From Parachlamydiales bacterium (lineage in GTDB: Bacteria; Chlamydiota; Chlamydiia; Chlamydiales; JABDDJ01), in contig JBAZCF010000001.1 in NCBI GenBank assembly GCA_041671045.1, positions 496,001 to 560,000 of the forward strand: a stretch of 64,000 nucleotides of DNA. Direction: 5' to 3'. The notes under the pieces are model-generated. The model had not been told where the DNA came from. It searched no databases and saw only the letters and a list, made by a program, of their open reading frames with translations. The position numbers and the translations under genes were made by a program. Shown piece by piece: positions 9,140 to 17,809 of the stretch; position 1 is the stretch's first letter, and every line of letters begins with the position of its first letter.

Positions 9140-10123
9140 ATGACAGCAACAGCAGTAAAAAATATCAGGAAAGGAATGAAGCTGCTTTTGTCTAAGCCTA
9201 GAGGGTTTTGTGCCGGAGTAGACCGCGCTATTGAATCTGTAGAAAAAGCGATCGAAATGTGGGGCGCACCCATCTATGTTAAGCACGAAATCGTCCATAA
9301 CAGACATGTTGTCGACCGACTTAAAGCTTTAGGCGCTATCTTTATAGAGGATTTGGATGAAGTCCCTATGGGCGCACGCTTGATCTATTCTGCCCACGGT
9401 GTTTCTCCTGCTGTAAGGGAGCATGCAAAGCGTCGGCAATTATTCGAGATCGATGCCACCTGCGGCTTAGTGACACGTGTCCACTCTGCTGTAAAACGTT
9501 TTGCGGACCAAGGTTACCAGATTATTCTTATAGGACACCGCAATCACGTCGAAATCATTGGAACTGCGGGTGAAGCTCCGGATGTTACCACGATAGTAGA
9601 ATCCCCGAAAGATGTGGAGAGCCTGACTTTCCCTAAAGAAACCAAGCTTTTCTACATAACGCAAACAACTCTGAGTTTGGATGACGTTAAGGAAATTACT
9701 GATGCTCTAACTGTTAAATATCCTGATATACAAACCTTGCCCAGCTCTTCCATTTGTTATGCCACGACTAATAGACAGATGGCGCTAAGGGAGATCACCG
9801 ATGAAACGGACCTCGTCCTCGTTGTAGGCGACCCGAAGAGCTCTAATTCAAATCGTTTGCGTGAAGTAGCAGAAAGAAGGAATGTTCCCGCTTATCTTAT
9901 TAATGACGAGACCGAAATAAAACTGGAATGGCTCGAGGAAATCTCCACTATCGGACTAACAGCCGGCGCTTCTACACCAGAATCTATTGTACAAAAATGT
10001 ATTGAACGTCTTAAATCGCTAGGTGTCGATAAAGTAGAAGATGTGGTGTTTACTCAGGAAGATGTTGTTTTCCAGCTTCCTAAGCCACTCTTTAATGCTA
10101 AATTTGGAATGGTCTCTAATTAA
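9140..10123 (+). CDS. ispH: 4-hydroxy-3-methylbut-2-enyl diphosphate reductase IspH
   Basis: A 327-residue protein for the last step of the MEP isoprenoid pathway, reducing HMBPP to IPP and DMAPP. The three cluster cysteines are present: C24 in PRGFCAGVDRAI, C108 in DATCGLVT and C206 in SSICYATTNRQ. The active-site residues H53, H86, H136 and E138 (GHRNHVE) are in place. The ATG at 9140 has GAGGAG six bases upstream. The N-terminus is about 12 residues longer than many IspH proteins. dxs, the first enzyme of this pathway, also lies in the window (52994-54901). The next gene begins 15 bases downstream. Confidence 0.96.
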   Translation: MTATAVKNIRKGMKLLLSKPRGFCAGVDRAIESVEKAIEMWGAPIYVKHEIVHNRHVVDRLKALGAIFIEDLDEVPMGARLIYSAHGVSPAVREHAKRRQLFEIDATCGLVTRVHSAVKRFADQGYQIILIGHRNHVEIIGTAGEAPDVTTIVESPKDVESLTFPKETKLFYITQTTLSLDDVKEITDALTVKYPDIQTLPSSSICYATTNRQMALREITDETDLVLVVGDPKSSNSNRLREVAERRNVPAYLINDETEIKLEWLEEISTIGLTAGASTPESIVQKCIERLKSLGVDKVEDVVFTQEDVVFQLPKPLFNAKFGMVSN

Positions 10124-10138
10124 AGTTCGGAGTTCTAC

Positions 10139-11152
10139 ATGCTGCGGCCAACGCTCTTGCTTCTGTTTTTGATTTCGCTCATGACCTCATCTCTACAGGC
10201 TTATCCCGGGGGATGCTATGGATGTTACGGTTGCTATGGAAATCAGCTAGAATGCTGCGATGACTGCGGATGGAATGGGGATGCGTGGGTTGGGCTAGGC
10301 TATAGGCAGGACCATTTCCGCTGGAGTATTTCCGGCCCCTCCGGCACTCCGGATATTCTATCTGAACTGGAATGGGAAAAATTAGGCATTATCGAAACCA
10401 GCTGCTCCGTTTGGAATGCTTTTCCCTGCGGGCTCTACTACAGGTTTGGCGCAAGCTTCGGTACGATTTTGCATGGCAAAGTGACCGATACCGACTATTC
10501 CGGCGACAATCGCACCGGCATCTGGTCTAAGATCAAAGGAAAAGGGGATAGGGGCCGTACTTTTGATGCAATCGGCGGATTGGGCTGGCAGTTTTCCTTC
10601 TGCGATGACGGCCTGCTTATCGCTGCACTAGGCGGCGTGTCGACTCACGATCAAAGCCTGCATTTTTTTCACGGCGACATTTTAATTAGTACCCTCAATC
10701 CAGCCGCTGTAGGATTAATCCATGGTCTAGATAGCAAATATCACGCCCGCTGGTACAGCGGATGGGGCGGGATCGATGCGGTATGGCAGATATGTCCGGA
10801 ATGGGTGTTGAATGGTGTGTTCGAATACCACCGCGCACGCTACAGAGGCAGGGGTGACTGGAACCTAAGAGAAGATCTTGATGGCCAATTCTACCAAAAA
10901 TCTAAAGGCCATGGCCTGGTCGGTAAATTGGGTCTTTCCTACGCTTTTAGCGGCGACTGGCTTTTCATGCTTAATTTAATGGGGCAGCGTTGGGAAGCGA
11001 AGGGTGGAGTAGACTATACTAGAGTACTGGTCCCTGTGTTCGATCCGGCTTTAGGCGGAAATGTTTTGCAGTCAGTCCGTCTTTCAACTCCTTTCCACGA
11101 AGCGCAATGGTGGTCCTACGGAGCAATGCTCTGTATCGAATATCGCTACTGA
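10139..11152 (+). CDS. Outer-membrane beta-barrel protein with Cys-rich N-terminus
   Basis: A 337-residue protein with a signal peptide (about 1-21, LLLLFLISLMTSSLQA) and then a dense Gly/Tyr/Cys segment, YPGGCYGCYGCYG, followed by ECCDDC. The rest alternates polar and aromatic residues as in beta-strands and ends in an aromatic C-terminus (EYRY), the usual outer-membrane barrel signal. The Cys-rich mature N-terminus suggests disulfide linkage to other envelope proteins, as in chlamydial outer membranes. No specific family name can be assigned. The ATG has GGAG upstream and lies 15 bases after ispH; a hairpin follows. Confidence 0.75.
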   Translation: MLRPTLLLLFLISLMTSSLQAYPGGCYGCYGCYGNQLECCDDCGWNGDAWVGLGYRQDHFRWSISGPSGTPDILSELEWEKLGIIETSCSVWNAFPCGLYYRFGASFGTILHGKVTDTDYSGDNRTGIWSKIKGKGDRGRTFDAIGGLGWQFSFCDDGLLIAALGGVSTHDQSLHFFHGDILISTLNPAAVGLIHGLDSKYHARWYSGWGGIDAVWQICPEWVLNGVFEYHRARYRGRGDWNLREDLDGQFYQKSKGHGLVGKLGLSYAFSGDWLFMLNLMGQRWEAKGGVDYTRVLVPVFDPALGGNVLQSVRLSTPFHEAQWWSYGAMLCIEYRY

Positions 11153-11185
11153 GCTTGAATCTCACTCGCTATCTAATCGTACTTG

Positions 11186-11219
11186 AACGAAGACCAAGGA
11201 AATATCCCTGGTCTTCGTT
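11186..11219 (+). terminator. Hairpin downstream of the barrel-protein gene
   Basis: AACGAAGACCA pairs perfectly with TGGTCTTCGTT around a 12-base loop, 34 bases after the stop codon. The U tract is weak, so termination is inferred from position. Confidence 0.6.
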
Positions 11220-11319
11220 GCTAATTGTGGAATTTCGAAAGAAGTCTAATACCTAAACGACACTTTTTCCTTCCATTTGCCCTCCTTTATTGAACATCTT
11301 TTTATCCTTTCAAAAAGGC

Positions 11320-11348
11320 TTGCGATTCTGTGTTAAATCAGGTATGAT
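11320..11348 (+). promoter_or_regulatory. Promoter upstream of the dciA-like/gyrB/gyrA unit
   Basis: TTGCGA (11320-11325), a 17-base spacer and TATGAT (11343-11348) form a near-consensus sigma-66/70 promoter 30 bases before the GTG start of the DUF721 gene, downstream of a terminator-like hairpin. Confidence 0.6.
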
Positions 11349-11378
11349 GTTCTTTAATATTTTGGTCTTGAGGATACT

Positions 11379-11717
11379 GTGAGCAGATCACGCCGCCGCT
11401 TACCTAAGGGCTATGATGGGACATCGCCAACCTTCCAAAGAGTTGGAGACCTTCTTCCTTTTGCCCTTCAAAAGATTGGGGAACGATTTCAAGATAGGCC
11501 CGACCTAGTTCTAGCCTCTTGGGCAGATATTGTAGGCCCTAAATTGGCCCCCATGACAAGAGCCCTCTCTTTTTTTGAAGGGGTGATTACAGTCAAGGTC
11601 AGCAATTCGACGCTTCATAGCCTCCTCGTCCAACACGAAAAAAAACGCATCCTCGATAGGCTGCGTCATCGTTTTCCCTCAGTGCCCATCTATAACGTGA
11701 TTTTCAAGTTAGGATAA
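11379..11717 (+). CDS. DUF721 / DciA-like protein
   Basis: A 112-residue basic protein. The DUF721 core is visible: an N-terminal helix with DLLPFALQKIG, then LASWADIVGPKLAPMTRAL and a KH-like section GVITVKVSNSTLHSLLVQHEKKRILDRL. DUF721 includes DciA, the ancestral loader of the replicative helicase DnaB in bacteria without DnaC; that function is inferred here. The start is GTG with GAGGA 4-5 bases upstream. It lies 33 bases ahead of gyrB, an arrangement also known from Chlamydia. Confidence 0.85.
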   Translation: MSRSRRRLPKGYDGTSPTFQRVGDLLPFALQKIGERFQDRPDLVLASWADIVGPKLAPMTRALSFFEGVITVKVSNSTLHSLLVQHEKKRILDRLRHRFPSVPIYNVIFKLG

Positions 11718-11750
11718 GGCCAATATTGTATGCCGCATTAATGGAGTGAC

Positions 11751-14273
11751 ATGTCTAATCAGTCAGAAACATCAGAAAACCACCCCGTACCTAATGGCTC
11801 TAAACCCGCCAAAGAGTACAACGCAAGCTCGATCACTGTTCTAGAAGGACTACAGGCTGTTCGCGAACGGCCGGGTATGTACATCGGTGATATAGGCAAA
11901 GATGGTTTGCACCATCTAGTTTATGAGGTTGTCGATAACTGTATCGACGAGGCCATGGCAGGCTATTGCAGCGCCATCAACGTTTCTTTGAACAAAGACG
12001 GCTCCGTATCCATCGAAGACAACGGCCGCGGTATTCCGGTTGAAAAACACGAAAAAGAATCGATTAAAAGAGGACGCGACGTTTCAGCAGTGGAAGTCGT
12101 AATGACCGTACTCCATGCAGGCGGTAAATTCGATAAAGATAGCTATAAAGTCTCCGGCGGCCTTCACGGCGTCGGCGTTTCGTGCGTCTGCGCACTTTCC
12201 GAAAAAATGATCGTCCAAGTGTTTAAAGAAGGCTTCTCCTACGAGATCATCTTCTCTAAAGGCCAAGTCTTAAAACCTCTGACACGGACCGGCGAAACAA
12301 GAAAACGCGGTACCAAAATCACTTTCTGGCCTGATACTGAAATCATGCAGGTGACCGAATTCGATTACGACGTCCTCGCAAAAAGACTCCGCGAACTCGC
12401 TTTCCTTAATAAAGGGATTAACATCTACTTTCATGAAGAAAGAAATGCTGATAAAGACGATGTCAACTTTTGCTACACCGGCGGTATCGTCTCTTTTGTA
12501 GAATACCTAAACGAACACAAAGACCCCCTCTTCCCTGCACCTGTCTATATCTATGGCACCCGTGAAGGCGATGACGGCATCATCGAATTCGAAGTGGCCC
12601 TCCAATGGAATGGCGGTTTTACCGAAACAATTTTCTCCTTCGTCAATAACATCCCTACACGTCAAGGCGGTACGCATCTTACCGGATTCTCTACAGCCCT
12701 GACCCGCGTTCTTAACACCTACATCAAAAATAATAACCTTCTTAAGAACGATAAAATCGCCATCACCGGCGAAGATATGCGTGAAGGCCTCACTGCCGTT
12801 ATTTCTGTTAAAGTCCCTAACCCGCAGTTCGAAGGACAAACTAAACAACGCCTAGGCAACAGCGATGTCGCCTCCGTCGTTCAGCAGATTGTAGGTGAAG
12901 AACTAACAATCTACCTTAACGAGCAGCCCCAAATAGCCCGCTCCATCGGTGACAAAGCGATCATCGCAGCACAAGCACGCGAAGCTGCCCGTAAAGCACG
13001 CGAACTTACCCTGCGTAAATCAGCCCTGGATAGCGCACGTTTGCCTGGTAAATTAACCGACTGCCAAGAGAAAAACCCGGAACATTGCGAAATATATATA
13101 GTAGAGGGTGATTCTGCGGGCGGTTCGGCAAAATCCGGACGCGACAGACGCTTCCAAGCTATTCTCCCTATCCGCGGTAAAATCCTTAACGTGGAAAAAG
13201 CCCGTCTAGAAAAGATCCTGCAAAACACCGAAGTCGGCACCATGATTGCTGCATTAGGCTGCGGTATCGGCAAGGATGGCTTTAACCTCGAAAAACTGCG
13301 TTACCATAAAATCATCATTATGACGGACGCCGACGTCGACGGCTCCCACATTCGTACGCTGCTGCTTACCTTTTTCTACCGTCATATGCCAGCTTTGGTG
13401 GAAAATAGCTTCATCTACATCGCTCAGCCTCCTTTATTTAAAGTCTCTCGTAAAAAGACTCAGCGCTATATCCACTCTGAAAAGGAAATGGATGATTACC
13501 TGCTAGAACTAGGGATGAGCGATATTGAAATCAAACGCCACAATGATGACCGTGTCCTTTCTCAGGAAGATATCAAGAAAGTGATTACGACAACCCTCGA
13601 TGTGGAAAACCTTATCCGTAAATTGGAAAAGAAAGGGGTTTCTTTTAACCTCTTCCTCGGTGCCAGAAATGCAGAGGGACGCCTTCCCCGCTTCTACGTC
13701 CAACTCGTCAATGGCTCACGTTTTGTCTATTCTATAGACGAATTCGAAGAGCTGCGCGCAAGTGACGAAGAAGCTCAAAGAGCACGCCATGACGCTACCT
13801 TAGCTTCTATCCCTGAACGTGAGATCACCCCCGAAATGCGCAACTTCCGCCTTGCACGCCTCCACTACGTGGAATTGTACGAAGAGGAAGCGCTAGAAGA
13901 TTTAACTCAAAGGCTCCAAAGCTACGGTTTAACGCTTGACACCTATCATAAACCCGTCAAACCGCTCTTCGACCTAAAAGAAGATAACAGCACGACCCAT
14001 GTCTTCCATACTCTCCAACAGGTGATCGATTTCATCCGTCTCAACGGACGCAAAGGTATCGATATCCAACGTTATAAGGGCTTGGGTGAAATGAACGCTG
14101 ACCAATTGTGGGAAACAACGATGGATCCTGCAATCCGCACTCTCGTAAAAGTGTCTTTAAATGATGTGGTCGCCGCAGACCAAATGTTTACTATGCTAAT
14201 GGGCGAGGATGTCCCTCCACGCCGGGCATTTATTGAACACCATGCCCTATCAGTAAAAGATTTGGATGTATAA
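11751..14273 (+). CDS. gyrB: DNA gyrase subunit B
   Basis: An 840-residue type II topoisomerase ATPase subunit. GHKL ATPase motifs are EVVDNCIDEAMAGY, DNGRGIPV and GGLHGVGVSCV in the first 150 residues; the Toprim domain carries EGDSAGGSAKSGRDRRFQ and DADVDGSHIRTLLLTF; the C-terminus has QRYKGLGEMNADQLWETTMDP. With GyrA it introduces negative supercoils using ATP. The sequence opens with about 30 non-conserved polar residues. The ATG has GGAG upstream, and gyrA follows after 21 bases with its own ribosome site. Confidence 0.98.
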   Translation: MSNQSETSENHPVPNGSKPAKEYNASSITVLEGLQAVRERPGMYIGDIGKDGLHHLVYEVVDNCIDEAMAGYCSAINVSLNKDGSVSIEDNGRGIPVEKHEKESIKRGRDVSAVEVVMTVLHAGGKFDKDSYKVSGGLHGVGVSCVCALSEKMIVQVFKEGFSYEIIFSKGQVLKPLTRTGETRKRGTKITFWPDTEIMQVTEFDYDVLAKRLRELAFLNKGINIYFHEERNADKDDVNFCYTGGIVSFVEYLNEHKDPLFPAPVYIYGTREGDDGIIEFEVALQWNGGFTETIFSFVNNIPTRQGGTHLTGFSTALTRVLNTYIKNNNLLKNDKIAITGEDMREGLTAVISVKVPNPQFEGQTKQRLGNSDVASVVQQIVGEELTIYLNEQPQIARSIGDKAIIAAQAREAARKARELTLRKSALDSARLPGKLTDCQEKNPEHCEIYIVEGDSAGGSAKSGRDRRFQAILPIRGKILNVEKARLEKILQNTEVGTMIAALGCGIGKDGFNLEKLRYHKIIIMTDADVDGSHIRTLLLTFFYRHMPALVENSFIYIAQPPLFKVSRKKTQRYIHSEKEMDDYLLELGMSDIEIKRHNDDRVLSQEDIKKVITTTLDVENLIRKLEKKGVSFNLFLGARNAEGRLPRFYVQLVNGSRFVYSIDEFEELRASDEEAQRARHDATLASIPEREITPEMRNFRLARLHYVELYEEEALEDLTQRLQSYGLTLDTYHKPVKPLFDLKEDNSTTHVFHTLQQVIDFIRLNGRKGIDIQRYKGLGEMNADQLWETTMDPAIRTLVKVSLNDVVAADQMFTMLMGEDVPPRRAFIEHHALSVKDLDV

Positions 14274-14294
14274 ACGGACGATCAAGGAGTAAAT

Positions 14295-16793
14295 ATGAGC
14301 TATACTAAAGACGAAAAGATTGTCGTCCGCCCCGTAGAAGATGAGATGAAGGACAGCTATTTGCGCTACTCTATGTCTGTCATTATCTCGCGCGCCCTCC
14401 CCGACGTGCGCGACGGACTAAAACCCTCGCAGCGCCGTATCCTTTACGCTATGCTTAAACTGAACTTAGGCCCAAACGCCAAGTTCCGTAAATGCGCTAA
14501 AATTTCCGGTGATACATCCGGTGACTACCACCCCCACGGTGAGCAAGTTATCTACCCTACCCTTGTCCGTATGGCCCAAACCTGGCTGATGCGTTACAAC
14601 CTTATCCAAGGACAAGGTAACTTCGGTTCTGTGGACGGAGACCCGCCAGCTGCGATGCGATATACTGAAGCGCGCCTGACTTCCGCCTCTATGCAGATGA
14701 TGGACGATCTGGAAAAAGACACTGTCGATATGGTTCCGAACTACGACGAAACTAAAAAAGAACCGACCGTGTTCCCATCCATGTTTCCGAATCTTCTCTG
14801 CAATGGATCTTCCGGTATTGCGGTGGGTATGGCAACAAATATCCCCCCCCACAATTTGCAAGAATTGATCAACGGTACACGCCTGCTCATTGATGACTCC
14901 AATACATCCATGGATGAGCTGATGCATGCGATCCCAGGTCCTGACTTCCCTACAGGGGGTATTATCTGCGGTTACCGTGGCATTAAAGAAGCTTACCATA
15001 CCGGCCGCGGGAAAATCCTTTTACGTGGATTGATCCGTACCGAAACGGATGAAAATACCGATAGAAGCCGCCTTGTGATTGACGAAATTCCTTACAACGT
15101 CAACAAGTCCCGCCTTATTGAAACAATTGCTGACTTGATCAACCAAAAAACGATCACAGGGATCTCTGACCTGCGCGATGAGTCCGACAAAGACGGTATG
15201 CGTATTGTCATCGAACTTAAACGCGATGCAATGCCTGAAGTTGTCATTAACCAACTTTATAAATACACCGATCTTCAGATCACCTTCGGCTGTAACACGC
15301 TAGCTTTAGATAAAGGGATGCCGAAAATCCTCAATCTTAAGCAGATGATCGTCGCCTGGATCGACCACCGTATCGAAGTCGTCCGCCGCAGAACACAATT
15401 CGAATTGAATAAAGCCGAAGCGCGCGCACATATTTTGGAAGGCTACCTCAAAGCTATCGATAATATGGACGAAGTCGTCAAGATCATCAAAAATAGCAAT
15501 AACCGTGACGAAGCAAAAGTCAACATTATCGCTCGTTTTGAGTTTACAGACCGCCAAGCAAACGCTGTCTTAGATCTGCGCCTCTATCAATTAACAGGCC
15601 TAGAAAGAGATAAGATCACCCAAGAGTATGAAGAGCTTCTAAAAAAGATCGAATACTTCAGAGCTGTTCTAGCTGATGAAGGTCTCGTTAGAGGCATCAT
15701 TAAGGACGAATTGGCTGAAGTTGCCAAATCACATCCAAGCAAAAGACGTACTCAAATCGTCGCTGCGGAAGGTGAAATGGAAATGGAAGACCTTATCCCT
15801 AATGAGCTGGCCATCATCACAATTTCTGAAGATGACTATATCAAACGTATGCCGATCGATACCTTCCGCGAACAGCGCCGAGGTGGTCAAGGTGTTTCAG
15901 GGGCTAACCTAAGAAAAGAAGACGACGCAATTAAGGGTATCTATGTTGCAAACGCGCACGATTACCTGCTCATCTTCACAAACCTAGGACGCGTCTACTG
16001 GCTTAAAGTATGGCAAATCCCTGAAATCGGCCGTAAGTCTAAAGGCAAACCGCTCGTTAACCTTTTGGAAGATATCAGACCGGATGAGAAAATAGCGACG
16101 ATCCTACGGGTCTCTTCCTTTGAAGATACCTCAAATATCTTAATGGCTACCTATAAAGGCGTTGTGAAAAAGACAAACCTTTCAGAGTTCAGCAACCCAC
16201 GCCGCAAAGGTGTCTGGGCACTTGCGATCGATGAGGGCGACCAACTTGTCAGCGCTCGCCTCACAGTGCCTAACCAGCAAGTGATGCTCTTTACCTATAA
16301 AGGGATGGCTGTACGCTTTGATGAAGCGGATGTACGCCCTATGGGACGTACCGCTCGTGGTGTCAAAGGGGCTACTCTGCGCGACGAAAACGACTACATC
16401 ACCGGTGCGGAAGTTGTCAACGGCAATGAAACGATCTTAGTCGTTTGTGAAAATGGCTTTGGTAAACGCTCGAACGTGGATGAATTCCGCCAAACTAAAC
16501 GCGGCGGCGTCGGAGTACGTTCCATTATCACCAATGACCGTAATGGTAACGTTGTGGGAGCTGTGTGCGTAACAGACAACGACAGCATTGTTATGATGTC
16601 CTCGGCAGGGCAGACGATGCGTATCCGTATGAATGAAGTGCGCGTCATGGGACGTAATACTCAGGGCGTAAAACTCGTAAACCTCACTAAAGAGAGCGAT
16701 GTCTTAGTCGCTATGCAGAAACTAGCAGGGGAAGAGACTCCCGATGTCGTAGCTGACGCAGTTGTTGAAGAAGCTCCCGTTCTTACAGAATAA
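14295..16793 (+). CDS. gyrA: DNA gyrase subunit A
   Basis: An 832-residue breakage-reunion subunit with the catalytic tyrosine at Y123 (AAMRYTEARL) and a C-terminal beta-pinwheel. The GyrA box reads QRRGGQG (common form QRRGGKG), which supports gyrase rather than topoisomerase IV. The quinolone region reads HPHGEQVIYP: Gln84 stands at the position of E. coli Ser83 and Pro88 at Asp87. The last 25 residues are acidic. The ATG has AAGGAG upstream; a perfect hairpin follows the stop codon. Confidence 0.98.
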   Translation: MSYTKDEKIVVRPVEDEMKDSYLRYSMSVIISRALPDVRDGLKPSQRRILYAMLKLNLGPNAKFRKCAKISGDTSGDYHPHGEQVIYPTLVRMAQTWLMRYNLIQGQGNFGSVDGDPPAAMRYTEARLTSASMQMMDDLEKDTVDMVPNYDETKKEPTVFPSMFPNLLCNGSSGIAVGMATNIPPHNLQELINGTRLLIDDSNTSMDELMHAIPGPDFPTGGIICGYRGIKEAYHTGRGKILLRGLIRTETDENTDRSRLVIDEIPYNVNKSRLIETIADLINQKTITGISDLRDESDKDGMRIVIELKRDAMPEVVINQLYKYTDLQITFGCNTLALDKGMPKILNLKQMIVAWIDHRIEVVRRRTQFELNKAEARAHILEGYLKAIDNMDEVVKIIKNSNNRDEAKVNIIARFEFTDRQANAVLDLRLYQLTGLERDKITQEYEELLKKIEYFRAVLADEGLVRGIIKDELAEVAKSHPSKRRTQIVAAEGEMEMEDLIPNELAIITISEDDYIKRMPIDTFREQRRGGQGVSGANLRKEDDAIKGIYVANAHDYLLIFTNLGRVYWLKVWQIPEIGRKSKGKPLVNLLEDIRPDEKIATILRVSSFEDTSNILMATYKGVVKKTNLSEFSNPRRKGVWALAIDEGDQLVSARLTVPNQQVMLFTYKGMAVRFDEADVRPMGRTARGVKGATLRDENDYITGAEVVNGNETILVVCENGFGKRSNVDEFRQTKRGGVGVRSIITNDRNGNVVGAVCVTDNDSIVMMSSAGQTMRIRMNEVRVMGRNTQGVKLVNLTKESDVLVAMQKLAGEETPDVVADAVVEEAPVLTE

Positions 16794-16807
16794 AATTGTA
16801 TTCAGTC

Positions 16808-16837
16808 GGACATAGCGGAGAGACCCCCGCTATGTCC
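16808..16837 (+). terminator. Hairpin after gyrA
   Basis: GGACATAGCGG pairs perfectly with CCGCTATGTCC across an 8-base loop, followed by a U-rich stretch (TCTGTTGTCT). It begins 15 bases after the gyrA stop and may end the gyrBA transcript. Confidence 0.65.
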
Positions 16838-16868
16838 TCTGTTGTCTAGGAATTGTCGTGAGTCCTTT

Positions 16869-17681
16869 ATGTCCCAAATTTATACTTTCACCATCTCTGA
16901 TGAGTTTAAAGATTTCACTCTACATCGTTTTCTGACTGATAAATTAAAAGAGCTTCAAAGCGGCAAGCAGATAAAGAAAGCCATTGAAGATGGCAAATGT
17001 GTTGTCAATGGTCGCATGGAAAGATTCGGCAGCATTAAACTTTTAGTTAATGATAGCATTTCTATTCAGTTTGATAAAAAAAACACACAGAAAGTTCAAA
17101 TTCTCTTTGAAAATGAAGAGTTCTTTGCCATTGACAAGTGGGCGGGATTGATTTGTGAAGATACTGCCGTTAGGAAATTTTTTCCCGGAACGTTTCTTAT
17201 TCACCGTCTGGACAAAGAAACAACCGGCGTATTGCTTATCGCTAAAAGTGAACCTGTAAAAAAGCGTTTCATCGAACTATTCCGCGAAGGGAAAATCCTT
17301 AAACAGTATCTGGCCTTATGCTCAGGATATCCTTCAAAAAACAGTGGCAGTATCAAGAATTTTCTGACCAAACAAGGGGAATTCAAAGGGCAAACTCTCT
17401 ATAAAGGAACGCTTGACGGTCCTGGACAATACGCTGAGACGCATTGGAAAGTTCTAAAAAAAGTGGGGAATGATACTTTGATAGAATGCAGGCCGATTAC
17501 AGGGCGCACCCATCAACTCCGGGTTCATCTGAAAGAAATAGGCTGTCCCATCGTCGGGGATGTTCTTTATAATAAGAAGGGGGGTATTTCTCCCCGTATG
17601 ATGCTACACGCACAAAAGCTTGAGATCGTACCACTAGGTATAATAATCGAAAGTCACGAATCTTTTTTCACAGCAACATGA
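16869..17681 (+). CDS. RluA-family 23S rRNA/tRNA pseudouridine synthase
   Basis: A 270-residue protein with an N-terminal S4-like RNA-binding region (about 5-65) and the RluA catalytic core: LIHRLDKETTG with the catalytic Asp (about D115), then YLALCSG, TGRTHQLRVHLKEIGCPIVGD and a MMLHA motif. It isomerises specific uridines in rRNA or tRNA; the target base cannot be assigned. I chose the ATG at 16869. A TTG at 16842 in the same frame would add nine residues, with no better ribosome site and close to the gyrA terminator. Confidence 0.88.
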   Translation: MSQIYTFTISDEFKDFTLHRFLTDKLKELQSGKQIKKAIEDGKCVVNGRMERFGSIKLLVNDSISIQFDKKNTQKVQILFENEEFFAIDKWAGLICEDTAVRKFFPGTFLIHRLDKETTGVLLIAKSEPVKKRFIELFREGKILKQYLALCSGYPSKNSGSIKNFLTKQGEFKGQTLYKGTLDGPGQYAETHWKVLKKVGNDTLIECRPITGRTHQLRVHLKEIGCPIVGDVLYNKKGGISPRMMLHAQKLEIVPLGIIIESHESFFTAT

Positions 17682-17809
17682 AGTAGCATTTCAAGGGCCA
17701 AGCATTAGTCCTCGCTCTAGTATTATTTTTTTATTTAAATATAGTTTATTAATAAAATCTTTAATAACACCTATTATAATAAGTATTATATTAATTATTA
17801 GGTGAGCGT

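Noticed and set aside
14295..16793. Reading this pair as topoisomerase IV (parC/parE)
   Set aside because: The QRRGGQG GyrA box and the gyrB partner directly upstream favour gyrase.
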